Numbered from the stretch's first letter, positions 1 to 12,111 are shown. The stretch is DNA of 64,000 bases from Centrapalus pauciflorus (GCA_020465985.1 JAANYP010000758.1:166310-230309), one strand, 5' to 3'. Translations and numbers: made by a program. Notes: a model not told the origin generated them from the sequence alone.

Positions 1-144
1 ACGGTTGTGCCGTTAACTTTAACGGACGAGGGACTAAAATGGCACAAAATTAGCAAAATAGGGATGAAATTTGACCTTAGTATGGTTAAGGGACTGAATC
101 CGGGTAAACCATCAAACGACTAGGACCAAAAATGTCCTTTACTC
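1..144. repeat. End of a Mutator-type inverted-repeat element, cut by the window edge
   Basis: Read on the minus strand from 144 the sequence begins GAGTAAAGGACATTTTTGG and continues with phrases such as 'ccctatttt' and 'gtcccttaacc'. This resembles the terminal repeats of common plant Mutator-derived elements. The other end lies outside the window, so neither the element length nor a target duplication can be checked. The assignment rests on motif style only. Confidence 0.35.
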
Positions 145-659
145 AAATTAAAATTTAACATTAATATATTGAAATTTTTTATACTTATGTATTTAACATA
201 TTTTGTGATAATTAATATTAAGTATAAGTTAGTTAAACAGAAAATATAGTGAATAATAACACTTAAGTTTGTTGTTATTATAATAATTAGTTTATAGCTT
301 TATAAATGTTGATTCTTGTAATTATAATAGATCACTAAGGATAAACATTTTTAGGGATTAAAAAGGAAATAATACTTTTATTTCAAAAAATGAAAATTAC
401 AAATGTCAATTAGATATGAAGCCATGTGCATTCTGAAGATTATGACAAATGATAAATATTTTACTCATTTACAGTGTTTATCGATTTTTCATTTGTGAAA
501 CAATGATTGCATCAATCTAATTTGAAATCTTTTTATATTAGTAACTAAAAAAATTTTTGAACCCCCTCACGGCCTAACCAGGCCACCATCGGTCGATGAG
601 ACCTCACCACTGTGGCACCGTGTCTACAATCCATATATCTCCCCCTTGCTGATTAACCC
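145..659. other. AT-rich spacer, no gene seen
   Basis: AT-rich non-coding DNA without a coding frame. A short GC-richer island at about 553-650 (beginning CCCCCTCACGGCC) stands out, but I do not recognise it; it does not fold as a tRNA. Confidence 0.5.
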
Positions 660-665
660 AATTAG

Positions 666-1334
666 GGGCTGTTTGTTTGCATCTTTCATTAGGTGTTGTC
701 TGGATTTAGTGAGCTGTCTGGATTAAGTAATACTGACTAGAGAAATAACTAAATAGATAATTACTGTTTGATTATTTTGTTGACTAAACAGTCTGAATGA
801 ATTAAGTATTTATTGTAACTTCTTTAAGATATTATAAAGTATAAATTATTATAACTTTTAGTTTATTCAAAATTGTAATAAGTATTTTTAATATATTAAA
901 TATCTAACTTTTATTATGATTATAGTTATTTTAAAATATAAATTCTACACGCACACTGCAACGCGCAGTTCTCACAAATTTTGTTATTCTACATGTATCA
1001 AACAAACCTAGAAATATAAAAAAAAACTACCTAAAGCACAGCATCGGAAAAAAAACAATAGCAAGTGACTTGAAAAGAGAACCGACATGAAGACCATGAA
1101 GGTGAACCCGAGGTCTTTCAAAAGTCCAACATGAAGAAGAAGAAAAGCTGGAGAGCTTCTTATGTGTTTTCTTGATAGATTAACTTTATTGGGAGAGAAA
1201 AAAGGGAGTGATATTTAGAAGAGTAATAACTTAATGGGGAACACAAAGGTTAGTTGGCTGATTGAATCAACTGACCGAATTTTTCTACTGACTTAAATAA
1301 GTTGCAAGCAAACAATGCTAAATTTTAAGGGGCT
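666..1334. mobile_element. Small hAT-like non-autonomous element
   Basis: The left end (GGGCTGTTTGTTTGCA) and the reverse complement of the right end (near 1303-1334, with TTGTTTGCTTGCAAC) form imperfect inverted repeats that stay similar for about 60 bases. Both ends are flanked by AATTAG (660-665 and 1335-1340). The interior is AT-rich without a transposase frame. The TGTTTGTTT-type terminus suggests a hAT-related MITE; the exact ends are uncertain. Confidence 0.4.
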
Positions 1335-1340
1335 AATTAG

Positions 1341-2546
1341 TTTTTTTTTTATTTAAGCCCAATAAGTTGATTTCAAACACACCCTAGTCACCTTAATTTG
1401 TTAAACTTCAAATCTACCATTGTAAAATTAAACAAAAATCGAAAGATAGATGAAATTGTAAACTCTTATTATAATTCTAAACCAGATTAACAAAAACTGA
1501 AAATCTAAACAAGAAACCCTAATCATGATCATTATCTTTAAATTGGATGAACGTAAGATTATAATGTATGTAAGTATGTAGATGTTTGGAACCAGATCTA
1601 CAACATCACATCACAACGAATAAACACATTTCAAATCAAATTTGCTAATACAATCTTACCAAACCCTAAAAATCAAAGAGAAAAATACACTCTTATCAGG
1701 TATAAAATGTGTTTACTTGAAGGCAAATAATTAAAGGGGCATGTTTGTTCTTCATTTGAATCAACAAGGGGCTTGGACACAAAGGGTTGTTCTAGCGTGC
1801 TATGGTTTGATGAGTAGTGGTTCAACAAAAACGACAAAAATAATAGGTTTGACAAAAATAATAGGTTTGACAAATATAAAATAAATTATATCATATAACT
1901 ATTAATTTTTTAAACATGAATTAAATTAAAATTTCACCTCATCAATAAATATCTATTGTTTTTGTATAGATCATATTTTCGTTTAAATATATTAGTAAAT
2001 CGTAATTTACTGAGTAAATGAGTATAAAAATTAGCTTGGTGTTAAAATGAACGAATACAATAGTTGGATGGTTAAAAACATATTTAACATTTTTAAGAAA
2101 CTAAAAATTAATTAAAATATTCAATCCTTAAGGGATTTTTTTTAAATACAATATTTAATTTAATATAAAATAATTTACTCATCAAATATATTTTTATGAT
2201 GTTTTTGAGGCTTGTATGTACCCCAAAGACCATACAAGAATGGCGATTGGTGTTCTCAACTTCTCAACTTAAAGAATGAGCTAGAAAGGGTGCATTTTAA
2301 GGTTTATCATAATCAACTACACTTTATTAAAGAATACATTAAATAAAAGATATATTTGTAAATAGTTAAAACTTATAAAAATAGAAATCGTCACCTTCTT
2401 TTGAAATACAAAGTATGTTAAATCAACATCTAAGATTTGGTAAGATTAGTTTAGTTCTAAAAGATTTGAAGATTCTTTAATTTAAAAATTAGAAAGAAAA
2501 AAAAAATCATAACTTGCTATAGGTATCAAGTTTTTTTTTTTCTTTC
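1341..2546. other. AT-rich spacer, no gene seen
   Basis: Non-coding AT-rich DNA. A short direct repeat (TTTGACAAAAATAATAGG-like, 1837-1872) is visible. Nothing else could be supported. Confidence 0.5.
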
Positions 2547-4852
2547 TTAGGTGCTATTTATTTTTTAATATGATAAATGTCTGAAATCTGAAAACCACAT
2601 CTGAAATTAAGAGGTGGTCTAAAGATTTGAAAAATTACAGAAATGGTCCCTGTGGTTTGCTCAAAATTATGGAAATGGTCCCTGGTCTTTAAAAATTGCA
2701 TAAATGGTCCCTCAAAACACTATTTACTTGCAGAAATGGTCCCTCCATCCCTTGACTTTTTCTAAATGACGATTTTGCCCTTATTCTCAATTTCAATTTT
2801 GGTCACTATGTTATCCAATTATTTTTGGTTTTAGTCATTTTTACAATTTTTTTTGTTTTTGTTTTTTTTTTTTTGAATTTTAAATGCTAATTTAATAAAA
2901 TGTGATTTTATTATTTTATTTAATTAATTTATTAGAATTCTATTTTATATATTCAATTTATTTCTTTACATTTATTTTGTTAAAATATTTATACGTTTTT
3001 ATATTTTTATACGTTACAACTAACTATTTCATTACGTTAACGTATTTTGATTTAATTATAATTTTTATAAAAAAAATATATAAATCTAGAGTTTTATTTT
3101 TTTTGATTAAAATATTTTTTTACGTTAATACATTTCGATTTAAATTTAGTCTTTTTTTGTTTTGATTTACATATTTTTCTACACTAATCCGTTTAAATTA
3201 AACTTAGTATTTTGTTTGTTCTATTCTAATTATTTTGTTGTATTAATACATTTTGATTTAACTATAATTTTTAATAAAACTATGTCGACTTGATATTTTA
3301 TTCATTTTGATTTAAATATACTTTAGTGTTAATACATTTCAATTAATTATAACTTTTAAAGATAATATATAAACTTAGCGTTTATTTTGTTTTTTGTTTA
3401 AATATTTTGTCACGTTAATACCTATCGATTTAATTGTAACTTTTAGCATTTTGGTTTGTATATTTTGTTTATTTGTTTTGAAACGCACATATATTTATAC
3501 GTATATATGTTTTGAATAAAACGTATATATGTTTCATTACATACGTTTCACATCTATATAATGAAATATATGAACCAAAACGTATAGAAAGAAATATACA
3601 AACCAAAACGTTATAAATTATAATTAAATCGATCAGTATTTCGTGACTATTTACGCAAAAACAAATAAAATGCTATGTTTATATATTTTTTTAAAAATTA
3701 TAATTAAATTGTAACGTATTAAAATAAAAAAATTATTTAAATCAAAACGAATCAAATGTCAAGTTGACATAGTTTTGTTAAAAGATACAATTAACTCGGA
3801 ACGTATTAATGTAACAAAGTATTTACAATAGAATAAATAAAATATTAAGTTTAATTGAAACATATTAATGCAACAAAATATGTAAATCAAAACGAAAAAA
3901 GACACATTTTAATTCGAAAGGTATTAATGTTTCAAAATATTTTAATCAAAACAATAAAATCCTAGATTTATATATTTTTGGTAAATTATAATTAAATTAA
4001 AATATGTTAACACAATGAAATTGTTAGTTGCTAACGTATAAAAATATAAAAATGTATAAACATGTTAAAAAGTGAAAAGTGAAATAAATAAATTGAATAT
4101 ATACAAGAGAATTAAAATAAAATAATTAAATAAAATAATTATATGACATTTTATTGAGTTAACATTTAAAATTCAAAAACAAGAAAAAAAATAATGAAAA
4201 TGATTAAAACCATAACTAATTAAATTCTATAGGGACCAAAATTGAAATTAAGAATAAGGGCAAAATCGTCATTTAGAAAAAGTCAAGAGATGGAGGGACC
4301 AATTCTGTAAGTAAATAGTGTTTTGAGAGACCATTTATGCAATTTTTAAAGACCAGGGACCATTTCCATAATTTTGAGCAAACCACAGGGACCATTTCTG
4401 TAGTTTACTCCTGAAATTAAGAGGTGGTTTTAAGATTGTTTGATTTGTAATATGAAAAATCTAAAAAATATTACTTTTAAATATTATATCTAATTAATTA
4501 TATATTATAATTAGTTAATTTATAAAAACAAAACAAAATTATAATAATTAATATGATAAATATTTTTAAATTAGAATTAACTAAAGTTATATTTTAATCA
4601 ACAATTTAAAAAAAGATAATTAAAATTATAATAATTAATATGATAAACAGTTTTAGGGCATGAAAACTAAAAATTAAAAAAAAAACCTCTTAATTCTTAT
4701 TCAGACCCAAGCTTTCCTCTTAAAATTAAGAGGTAAATTCAGAAGTTCCAACCTCTTAACTCTGAAACTAAACAAACAATCTTAATTCAATCTAGATCTG
4801 AATTTTAGACTTCAGACCCTTTTAAGAGGGTGTTAATTAAAAACAAACAAGG
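2547..4852. mobile_element. hAT-like MITE split by a foldback element
   Basis: The left part (2547-2618) and right part (4411-4852) contain the same phrases as the MITE at 4890-5148: runs of 'tctgaaattaagaggt', 'cagacttcagac' and a terminal AAAACAAACAA. The two parts are separated by the foldback element at 2629-4402. The 18-bp string CTGAAATTAAGAGGTGGT occurs on both sides of that insert (2601-2618 and 4411-4428), so it is either the target duplication or a local repeat. No transposase frame is present. Confidence 0.4.
2629..4402. mobile_element. 1.8-kb foldback element, almost one complete palindrome
   Basis: The left terminus (from about 2636, ACAGAAATGGTCCCTGTGG) is matched in reverse complement at the right end (about 4380-4402). 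The match continues through the arms: 'ttgactttttctaaatgacg' near 2753 pairs with about 4275, 'tatattcaatttatt' near 2946 pairs with about 4095, and 'aacgcacatatatttatacg' lies near the centre at about 3482-3530. Each arm is about 880 bases. The arms are built from degenerate units of about 85-110 bases carrying ACGTTAATACATTTCGATTT-like motifs. No transposase frame. The GTCCCTGTGG terminus resembles Mutator-derived plant elements, but no 9-bp duplication is evident here. Confidence 0.75.
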
Positions 4853-4889
4853 CTTTAGAGTTGGTGAAGTAATAAATTAATCAAAACAT

Positions 4890-5148
4890 GGGTGTGTTTG
4901 TTTTCAATTAAGAGGGTCTTAATTTGGTCTGAAGTCTGAATTTCAGATCTTAACCTAATTTGTATTGTTTGTTTAATTTCAGACTTAAGAGGTTACAATC
5001 TCTGAATTTCCCTCTGAATTTTAAAAGAAAGAGACTAGTCTGAATTAAAATTTAGAGTCTCTTAATTTCAGATTTGAAGGTCTCCTCTTAATTTCAGACA
5101 TGGTTTTCAGACTTCAGACGTTTAACCTCTTAAAAAACAAATACCACC
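4890..5148. mobile_element. hAT-like MITE, about 260 bp
   Basis: It starts GGGTGTGTTTGTTTTCAATT and ends with a reverse-complementary AAAAAACAAATACCACC. The interior repeats 'ttaatttcagac' and 'cttcagac' in both orientations, so much of it can fold back. It shares these phrases with the interrupted element at 2547-4852 and is the more compact copy. Target duplication not clear. Confidence 0.5.
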
Positions 5149-5478
5149 GTAATGATCCAATCATCATCACACATTTGTAATGCATAGTCTGTCACATGCT
5201 TAATTGCGTTCTTTTATCTTCTTTCAGAATTCAATAGAATCTATTCAAGAAATTAACAACTATTCATGTAACACTAAACAAGATAAGTTGATTGTATGGA
5301 TCAAGTTATATCTTTTTGTCACTTTCTAGACACACTAATATATGCACCGAAAAATATACTATTATAGTTCGACGCTATTATACATTCAATAATCATATTT
5401 ATTATTTAATGGTTAGTTTTGTTTGAAAGTTATCTCAATTATTTCAGTTAGTTTGTTGTAAATTAATTTTTAATAATT
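5149..5478. other. AT-rich spacer, no gene seen
   Basis: Non-coding DNA between the MITE and the target duplication of element M. No frame, repeat or RNA gene recognised. Confidence 0.5.
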
Positions 5479-5665
5479 TATTGAATAGGGATATTTGTGT
5501 GAAACTCAGTTGGATCATTTTTGTAATTAAAACCTTCAATCATGTTTCACTGCACAAAATACCCCCAACTGACTAAAATTTATCAAAACGATTTCTTTTA
5601 AAATGACTTGCAACCTGATAAACCGGTTGCAATCTGTTGACCAAACTTTCGTCTCCGACGAACAT

Positions 5666-6006
5666 TGTTAACGTTGATTCCCAGTATATTTTAAACTCAA
5701 ACACAATAAAACCAGACGATAGATTTGTATTAAGAATATGAAGATTACAAAGAGAGAATTTTAGACACTCAATCTCTAGGAACTTTCACACTCAAAAACA
5801 CATACTTAGGGTGGAGGCTACTTGGAGGCTTTTTTCAAAACTCTAGAAGAAAGATATTATATATACCTAAGTTAAATTGGGAGTTTGTCCAAACACTCCC
5901 CTCAAAATATAGGAAATTAATATTCCCCACAAAGTAAACTATTCATATTTACAAATTGAACCTAGACTTTTATTATATCTAATTATACACTATTTCAGGG
6001 CTAACA
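5666..6006 (-). repeat. Element A 3' LTR (341 bp)
   Basis: Begins TGTTAACG and ends GGGCTAACA in plus-strand reading. It aligns along its length with 41838-42497, apart from the MITE inserted there. It is preceded by AACAT, the 5-bp target duplication. The phrases 'cactcaatctct' and 'cttagggtggaggctacttgg' are conserved between the two copies. Confidence 0.85.
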
Positions 6007-6560
6007 ATCTCCCCTTTAGTGTATAATTAAATATTTACAATTAAGCGCAATTACACAAGCTTGAATTACAAGAAATAAAATTTCTAACAATCACCCCTTT
6101 CTTGTAATCAAGGCTTGTATTCTTCTGAAGTCTTGGGCTCTAAACTCTGAATTTTGAATTTTGAAGTATATCATTGATCTTCTTCAGATGACTCTCCCCT
6201 TAAATTTTTCAGATCGGTGACTCTCCCCTTGCATTTAGTAGGTCTATCTACCGTCAAGAACTTCAGCATACATTTCAGCTCTTTTCAAAACATTCTCCCC
6301 TTTTCATGATGATTATGAGAATTATGATCATCATGTAATCCCTTCAGCTCTCCCCTTCAAATGAATAACGCCAATGTGTCTTCAAATCTTCTTTTTTTGT
6401 CGAAGTAGATGATTACAGACTCAGAAAGAAAATATTACATTTCAGAACATTACAGACACAGAAAGACTTATCTCTCACGTTACAAACTAAATCAGTAACT
6501 CTCCCCCTCAATAACAAAATATAAACATTCACATTATAAAATCCACTCTCCCCTTCAAAA
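6007..6560 (-). promoter_or_regulatory. Element A polypurine tract array
   Basis: Directly inside the 3' LTR the plus strand reads ATCTCCCCTTT, that is AAAGGGGAGAT on the element's sense strand, the normal place for the plus-strand primer. Further CTCCCCTT-type copies occur near 6103, 6193, 6220, 6295, 6351, 6502 and 6549, so the tract is reiterated over about 550 bases. Repeated polypurine tracts upstream of the 3' LTR are reported for Sireviruses. Which copy is used cannot be read from the sequence. Confidence 0.6.
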
Positions 6561-7473
6561 CAATAACAATCTCTTTATCTTGTTCACACAATATCCAAAA
6601 CCAAAAATGGAACATAGTGAAATTCATGGCTTTCAACCTGAACAAATAAAAGAGTAATGAAATCATTTGTAAGTAACAATCCAGTTCCACATAGGAGTTG
6701 TATTTGCACAATAGACATAGTCGATGTGACCTACGTTCAGCGCTGACGTGACATTAACACTGGTAGGATTTCCAAATAATCATTGTGAAATCCTTTATCA
6801 TGAAAGAATCACTCATATTTGTTCCGGCTTTGTCTCGGTATACAAGTTGTTTATAGTCACGCAGACTGTAGACTCCATGTGCCCTAGAAGTGTATAACAT
6901 TGAGCTCTAGACTCAAAGTGCATCAACTGAAGTCGGAAACCGGAGAGGAAGTCTTCCTTGTTTCAATATCAACAATATCCAAATGATATGTCGATAAAGT
7001 ATGTGATATAACTCCGTGTGAATTTGAACAGAAGACTTTTAAGAGACGACTGAGTAGCTAGTTGGGGTTAAGTGCATGCGTCATTAGGTCCATGACGTCT
7101 TGTTCAATACCTAATCCAACTCATGGAATTTGGTAGAAGATGTAGGAAACCCAGCAGACTGACACGGTGTCGGTAGGATTTTTTTTCTTTTAATCCTTTC
7201 TCACCCCTCAACTCTCGTCATTTTCAACTGTACTCCCTCTAGCTCACTTTTAAAATACAATGATAGTCAGAAAGTATAGCGTTGATGTGTCATGATGCAC
7301 CCTGATCTCCTTTCGATAACCCCTCTCAATTGCATTTAATCTATGCTCGGCCCTGTCAATATCCCGTGGTAACTAACACTTCTCAACTAATTGACCTGAG
7401 AACCCTTACTCACAAAAACTAAAGTGGTTTGCTCCTTGGGTAGGTCTTGCGGCTCTGGTTTTGACCATAAGAG

Positions 7474-7585
<112 letters not shown>

Positions 7586-8001
7586 ATGTATATGCATGCG
7601 TAATCACACATATTGTGCATCATCGGAGTCGGCATGATATCTTTAAAGATATAGTAGTTAAGCTCATGGGGTATTCCAGAAGATGGATGAGAGTCGAATG
7701 AAATATCTTGGGAAGTTTGAGAGACTGTATGAGAGAACTTCAATAGAAAGTCTAATATGAGATTTGGAAATGAATCAGACTATCATAAAAGAATTAGCTT
7801 GTATGGGTGAAACTTGATGTATAAGAGAATCAGAATACGTGGAAGAAATCAGAATATTTGAGAGAATCTCAGGAAAAATGAGATCAAGATCATCACGAAG
7901 ATTAGTTCGATTAATCTTGGTGGAAATTTATTTAGTCAGAGAATCAGATTATTCTAACAAAACCTTTTAAAGTGTGCATTAGAGTATTTAGAATGCTTAC
8001 A

Positions 8002-8142
8002 CAATATTCGTTAAGATGTCATCTTCAGAGCGCATCTGAAACTCCCCACACTATTCGTTAAGATATCATCTTCAAAGTGCATCTGAAACTCCCCACACTA
8101 TTCATTAAGATGTCATCTTTAAAGCGAATCTAAAACTCCCCC
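8002..8142. repeat. 47-bp tandem repeat, three copies
   Basis: Copies at about 8002-8048, 8049-8095 and 8096-8142. Each has ATTCGTTAAGATGTCATCTT-like sequence followed by GAAACTCCCCA. On element A's sense strand the last part reads TGGGGAGTTTC, so each copy adds another purine-rich tract; the third ends in a CTCCCCCTG version. Confidence 0.85.
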
Positions 8143-8477
8143 TGCGAATAAGAACAGTATCAGTGAAACATAAAATGTTATGAGTGAATTTCAAGAACGA
8201 AACTCAAAATCAAACTGATAAGCATTAAAAGTAGGGAAATTTCAGAGAAGTCGCGAAACCACGAGTTCTAAACTTGGTGTTTAAAAACCATCTAATCATG
8301 AAAAAACGGGTTCTGGTCTGTCTTGATGCAGAAGCCATTGCTTTAAAGCACGGGTTCTACTCGGAAGTAAGTAGAAGCCATCTTTTTGAAGACTGGGTCC
8401 TGAACTAAGTGATCAGAATCCTTAACGTCGAAGTTCGTGTTCCAGTCTGAAGTGATCTGAAAACCATCTGCATAAAA

Positions 8478-9248
8478 TTAAACCACTTTTGGTACCCATC
8501 GAAAGATGGGTCTTTTCTTGTTAGATCTTGGATTTCCATCGTCATGTAACAACACAACAGTAGGAATCCATTTAACATTTGACACAGGTTTAGATGCAGA
8601 ACGTTTTGGCACCCATTTGTATATGGGTCCAACTGGTTTTGAAACGGCCTTAGCAAATGGAAAAACCTTTGGCTTGGGTGACTTTGGAAATGCCTTAGGC
8701 TTTGCTTTTGGCGATGGTTTCTTCAATTTTTCAGGCGGTGATGAGGCATGCACCTTTGTTTTCTTAGATTGGCGGCGTTTTCGTTTTTCAGAATAAGGTA
8801 CAAACTTAGTCATTTCAGGAACAACACGCCGAAAACTTTTTGGACATAATTGAAACATATTGCAAAAAGAGTATGTCAATGTATTACATGCAACATCTTT
8901 TCCTGACACAATAACACTGGTATCGATTTTCACTAAAGATTCAGGCACAACTGCCTTTTTGACAAACAATTTTTGAAAATCAAGAGGTGTTATTTTAGGA
9001 ATTCTCCTTGTGTGATCTGTAGGTACAAAACAATGAGAGTCGGTACATTTGGACGACTTAGATTTAGAGAGATTTCCTTGGTGAGTGGATTTCTTGGAAG
9101 ACTTTGATTGACTCTTATCCTTCTTTGAAACCTCAGCTTTTGAATATTTCGAACACTCACCTTTAAGAAAGATTAAAGGAACTTCAATCTTAGCTTTACC
9201 TTTGATTGATGATGTATGCGAGACTTTGGTCGGATGAAAGGTTTTCAA
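8478..9248 (-). pseudogene. Element A gag-like basic protein, C-terminal part
   Basis: A 256-residue open frame, very rich in Lys, Ser and Pro, with no transmembrane segment. The C-terminal third carries three spaced copies of a KWVPK/RWVPK motif (YKWVPKRSAS, VKWIPT, FRWVPKVV) after a run of KPKAFPKSPKPKVFP-type repeats. I read it as the nucleic-acid-binding tail of a copia-type Gag because of its position between primer site and 3' LTR and its basic, low-complexity character; no CCHC zinc knuckle is visible. It lies downstream of the coiled-coil fragments at 9294-10327 on the same strand. It could instead be an accessory protein of unknown role. Confidence 0.4.
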
Positions 9249-9293
9249 AATTTTTAAATGAGAACTTAACCTTTCTGGAATAGTGTCAAAACG

Positions 9294-10327
9294 TTATTTG
9301 AAAATGGTTAGTTCTACACTTTGTTCGAAACTTTGTTTTACCAATTTTTCCTCGCTTTTGAGAAGAGCTTCTTGATAATCAAGGGATTTCTCTCGAGCTA
9401 ACCTAAAGTCCTTTTCTAAAATATTTATTTTGTGTTGAAGAACCTTTGTAGGAATGTAAGGATGAGGGATTGGTTTAACAGGTTCGACGTTCATTTCAGT
9501 TGGTGAATGGCTAAAAAAAATCATCCCTCAGAGTGGGTACTCTGTAGAGATAACTATCATTTAGCTTTTCATATTTAAAAGAAATTTTCCTTTTTTCATT
9601 TTCACTTCTTTTCTCATCCTCTTGGGTCAAGACTTCTTCCGATGAGTGAAGAAAGAAGTCTTGAACCCGCGTCCCATATACCTTCTATCATAAAACATTG
9701 GTAGAACTGATCGAGTCTTTTCCAATAACATAAGATTTTTAAAACCAATTCCTTGTTTGGAATGATAAAACCTAGTTTCTTTGGGTTGATTTAGACGAAT
9801 AGTTTGTTCAGTCTGACCCCGTTTTAGAAATTCATCATCTAGGCTTTTGATCCGTGAGTACAAACCTATTCTCTCTACTTCAATCATTTTATATTTTCTC
9901 TGATTGTCTTAGTTTTCCATGTTTAAGGACTCTAAGCGTTTTGTAAGAACAAACAGTTCTGACTTCAAAGAACTCTTTTCCTTAGTGATTGTATCAATAC
10001 AACTCTTAAGGGAAATGTTCCTATCCTCAGCCATTACCTTTTCAAGCAAGAATTTCTTTACAAGATCGTGCTCATTCAACCATTTATTTTTGTACACAGT
10101 GGATTGTTCTCTTTCAGCAATCAATTCATTTTTTAATTTATGTAGTAGAGCATGCAGTTCATCAAAAAATCAGATAAGGATTGTATATCAGATAAATCAG
10201 ACGAAGATGAAGAACTTTGTACCTGTTTGGAGTGGTTCATGAGACAGATCGGAGATATATCAACTTTATCCTCCTTAACAGTCTCCTCATGTGTGGAAAA
10301 TCCTTGAGTCATGATTATGGAGTGCAA
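9294..10327 (-). pseudogene. Element A gag remnants, coiled-coil region
   Basis: Four short minus-strand frames (10133-10327, 9909-10124, 9627-9887, 9294-9524) lie end to end in different frames, as expected of one older reading frame broken by frameshifts and stops. The first has a Ser-rich segment (SSSSSSDLSD). The second is Lys/Glu/Leu-rich with heptad-like spacing (ITKEKSSLKSELFVLTKRL), predicting a coiled coil. The third contains IGFKNLMLLEKTRSVLPMFYD, a phrase similar in style to copia Gag proteins of some eudicots. The fourth has another Glu/Lys helix. Together with the basic protein downstream this looks like a decayed Gag. Confidence 0.45.
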
Positions 10328-10739
10328 AAGGTGGATCTTCTAGATTGGAAACTGGAAAAACTCAGAAATTTCACAAGTTCGGATGCTGATGAATCCGAAA
10401 TTCCTGATATGAAAGTTGATGGACGATGGATCGAAATTTTCAAATCAATCGAGGTTGAAAGATCAGAAGATTGTCTGATGATAGATATCCAAATTTGAAG
10501 CTCAGCAGATGTATCCGAGGTTGGTAGCTTGGTGAAACTTGGATCAGAAATGGGTTTTGGACGTTGATTTTTCAGTTTCTCTACAAAAAAATGTCCGTAA
10601 CTTTTTTCTGGAGTCGAATTAGGCCTTGAAAATTGCCTAAATCATCTTTTCTAGTTCTAGAAATCGTAAATCTCGATTCAAGCTTCATTTCGACGTATGG
10701 TAGGCCCTGTAACGATGTTCCAGTTAAAAGTTATGGCCT

Positions 10740-10945
10740 CTGGAAGCATTGAAAGTCACAATTTCGAATGGATTGAAGCTTGGTGCGAAAAATGATCCGA
10801 AATTCGGATGTCTGATGCGAAATTCGGATGGAGTGAAGTACGGTCCGAAATTCGGATGGAGTGAAGTATGGTCCGAATTTCGAATGGTCCGAAGTTTGGA
10901 GACCCGAAATTGGAGATGGTCCGAATTTCGGATGGACCCGAAGTT
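10740..10945. repeat. CCGAAATTCGG palindrome cluster in the element A leader
   Basis: Between the primer site and gag, about 30-base units of the form 'GTCCGAAATTCGGATGGAGTGAAG' are repeated imperfectly (cores near 10797, 10820, 10847, 10873, 10904 and 10920). The core CCGAAATTCGG is a near-palindrome. The same motif recurs in the LTRs of the unrelated chromovirus H (28199-28440, 35120-35380). Confidence 0.7.
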
Positions 10946-11388
10946 TGACTTTGTCAAAATTCTCAGAAAAAAAAACGCAACAGAATTGATACTGTTTGAA
11001 GACGATGAGCAGTACTCAAAACTTCAAATATCCAACTCCAAATGATGTAAAAACCCAAATAAATGATCCCTTGATGCTCAAAAATAATAATAAACAAATT
11101 TCAACCTCTAATTTCTATAAATCTATGATTAATTTTGATGAATCACCAAGAAAATTTGAAAAAATGTGAAAGAAAAATTTATCTTTTAGATCCAAAAATT
11201 ACCCCTCAAATCACACTAAAAACTAGCAAATAAATGAAAGGAATTCACAAATAATCATCAAACGATCACAGATCTATCAAAATAAAGCAGAAAGAACAAT
11301 TTATTTTGAGACCAAGAATGAAAAACCGTATGAATATGGACGATTTTGTGAAGAACATATTTTTGTCCAGTTGAAATCCAATCTTTTT

Positions 11389-11400
11389 GCTCTGATACCA
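11389..11400 (-). promoter_or_regulatory. Element A primer-binding site (tRNA-iMet type)
   Basis: The reverse complement reads TGGTATCAGAGC, the canonical initiator-Met tRNA complement of plant LTR elements, two bases inside the 5' LTR end at 11403. It fixes the minus-strand orientation of A. Confidence 0.9.
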
Positions 11401-11402
11401 AT

Positions 11403-11414
11403 TGTTAACGTTGA
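11403..11414 (-). repeat. Element A 5' LTR, outer fragment
   Basis: Twelve bases (TGTTAACGTTGA) of the LTR terminus, cut off from the rest by chromovirus B. The last five, GTTGA, are repeated at 41833-41837 as B's target duplication. Confidence 0.85.
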
Positions 11415-12084
11415 TGTAACAACCTGACTTTTAACCTTATGTATTTGACTTAATAATGATATTTTAATTACATTATCTGTATTATAATATCATTTAAGTG
11501 ATGAGAAAATATATAATTAAGTTAATTAGAATGTTATGAATTAATTATAAAGTAACAAAATAAAAGAATGATATAAATGAAACTTGTGGGGTTAAAATGA
11601 GAAGTATGAAACTTATGTTAATGTAAATACCCAAAAATTTAGACGATCTGCTCATTTCATCTAACTTAAAACATCAACAACTCCCTGCTCTATCTGTCTT
11701 TCTATCAACATACGGTTTCTTCATCAAGAACATCAAATATTGCAACCAAATTCAGATTTTAAGCAAGAGAATCAACAAGAAAGCATCACACAACAAACAC
11801 TACAAAGATTGAAGGCAATTGTTGTTTTAAACTTGTTCTTGAGTTCAATGTGAAGCCTACGACTTCAGGGTTTCATGAACACAAAATAAATTTCAAACAA
11901 CAAAACCTAACCAAGTTTAGTGTTATACTTTTGAATTACGAGGCATGCATGTTATTAATATGTGTTTAGTTGATCATATAATCAATTTGAAGCCTCAAAT
12001 CCAATTTTAAATTCAAAGATCAGAAATTTAAAGTGTGTTGCTATCCATTTCCTTCTGTTTGTTTCGATTTTGATTAAAAGAGAG

Positions 12085-12111
12085 GGCCAAGAAGGCCTTT
12101 GGCCTTCGGCC
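12085..12111 (+). promoter_or_regulatory. Conserved GGCC hairpin in the B-family LTR
   Basis: The arms GGCCAAGAAGGCC and GGCCTTCGGCC are separated by TTT: a seven-pair inner stem, an AA bulge and four outer GC pairs. It recurs at the same LTR offset (about 630-670 bases) in the 3' LTR (37168-37194) and, slightly altered, in solo LTR E (16685-16711). Its function is unknown; an RNA or DNA element of the LTR is the simplest reading. Confidence 0.6.

Noticed and set aside
553..650. GC-richer island considered as a tRNA or small RNA gene
   Set aside because: No cloverleaf arms, A/B box pair or terminator could be found.
2902..3165. 87-residue Phe/Tyr/Leu-rich frame in the foldback arm
   Set aside because: It is a by-product of extreme AT richness inside an inverted repeat; the other arm does not preserve it.
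7990..8142. Three-copy repeat considered as a CRISPR-like array
   Set aside because: The copies are adjacent 47-bp tandem units without unique spacers; this is plant DNA.
8506..8796. Plus-strand 96-residue Gly/Phe-rich frame in element A
   Set aside because: Antisense shadow of the basic Lys/Pro/Ser-rich gag-like frame.
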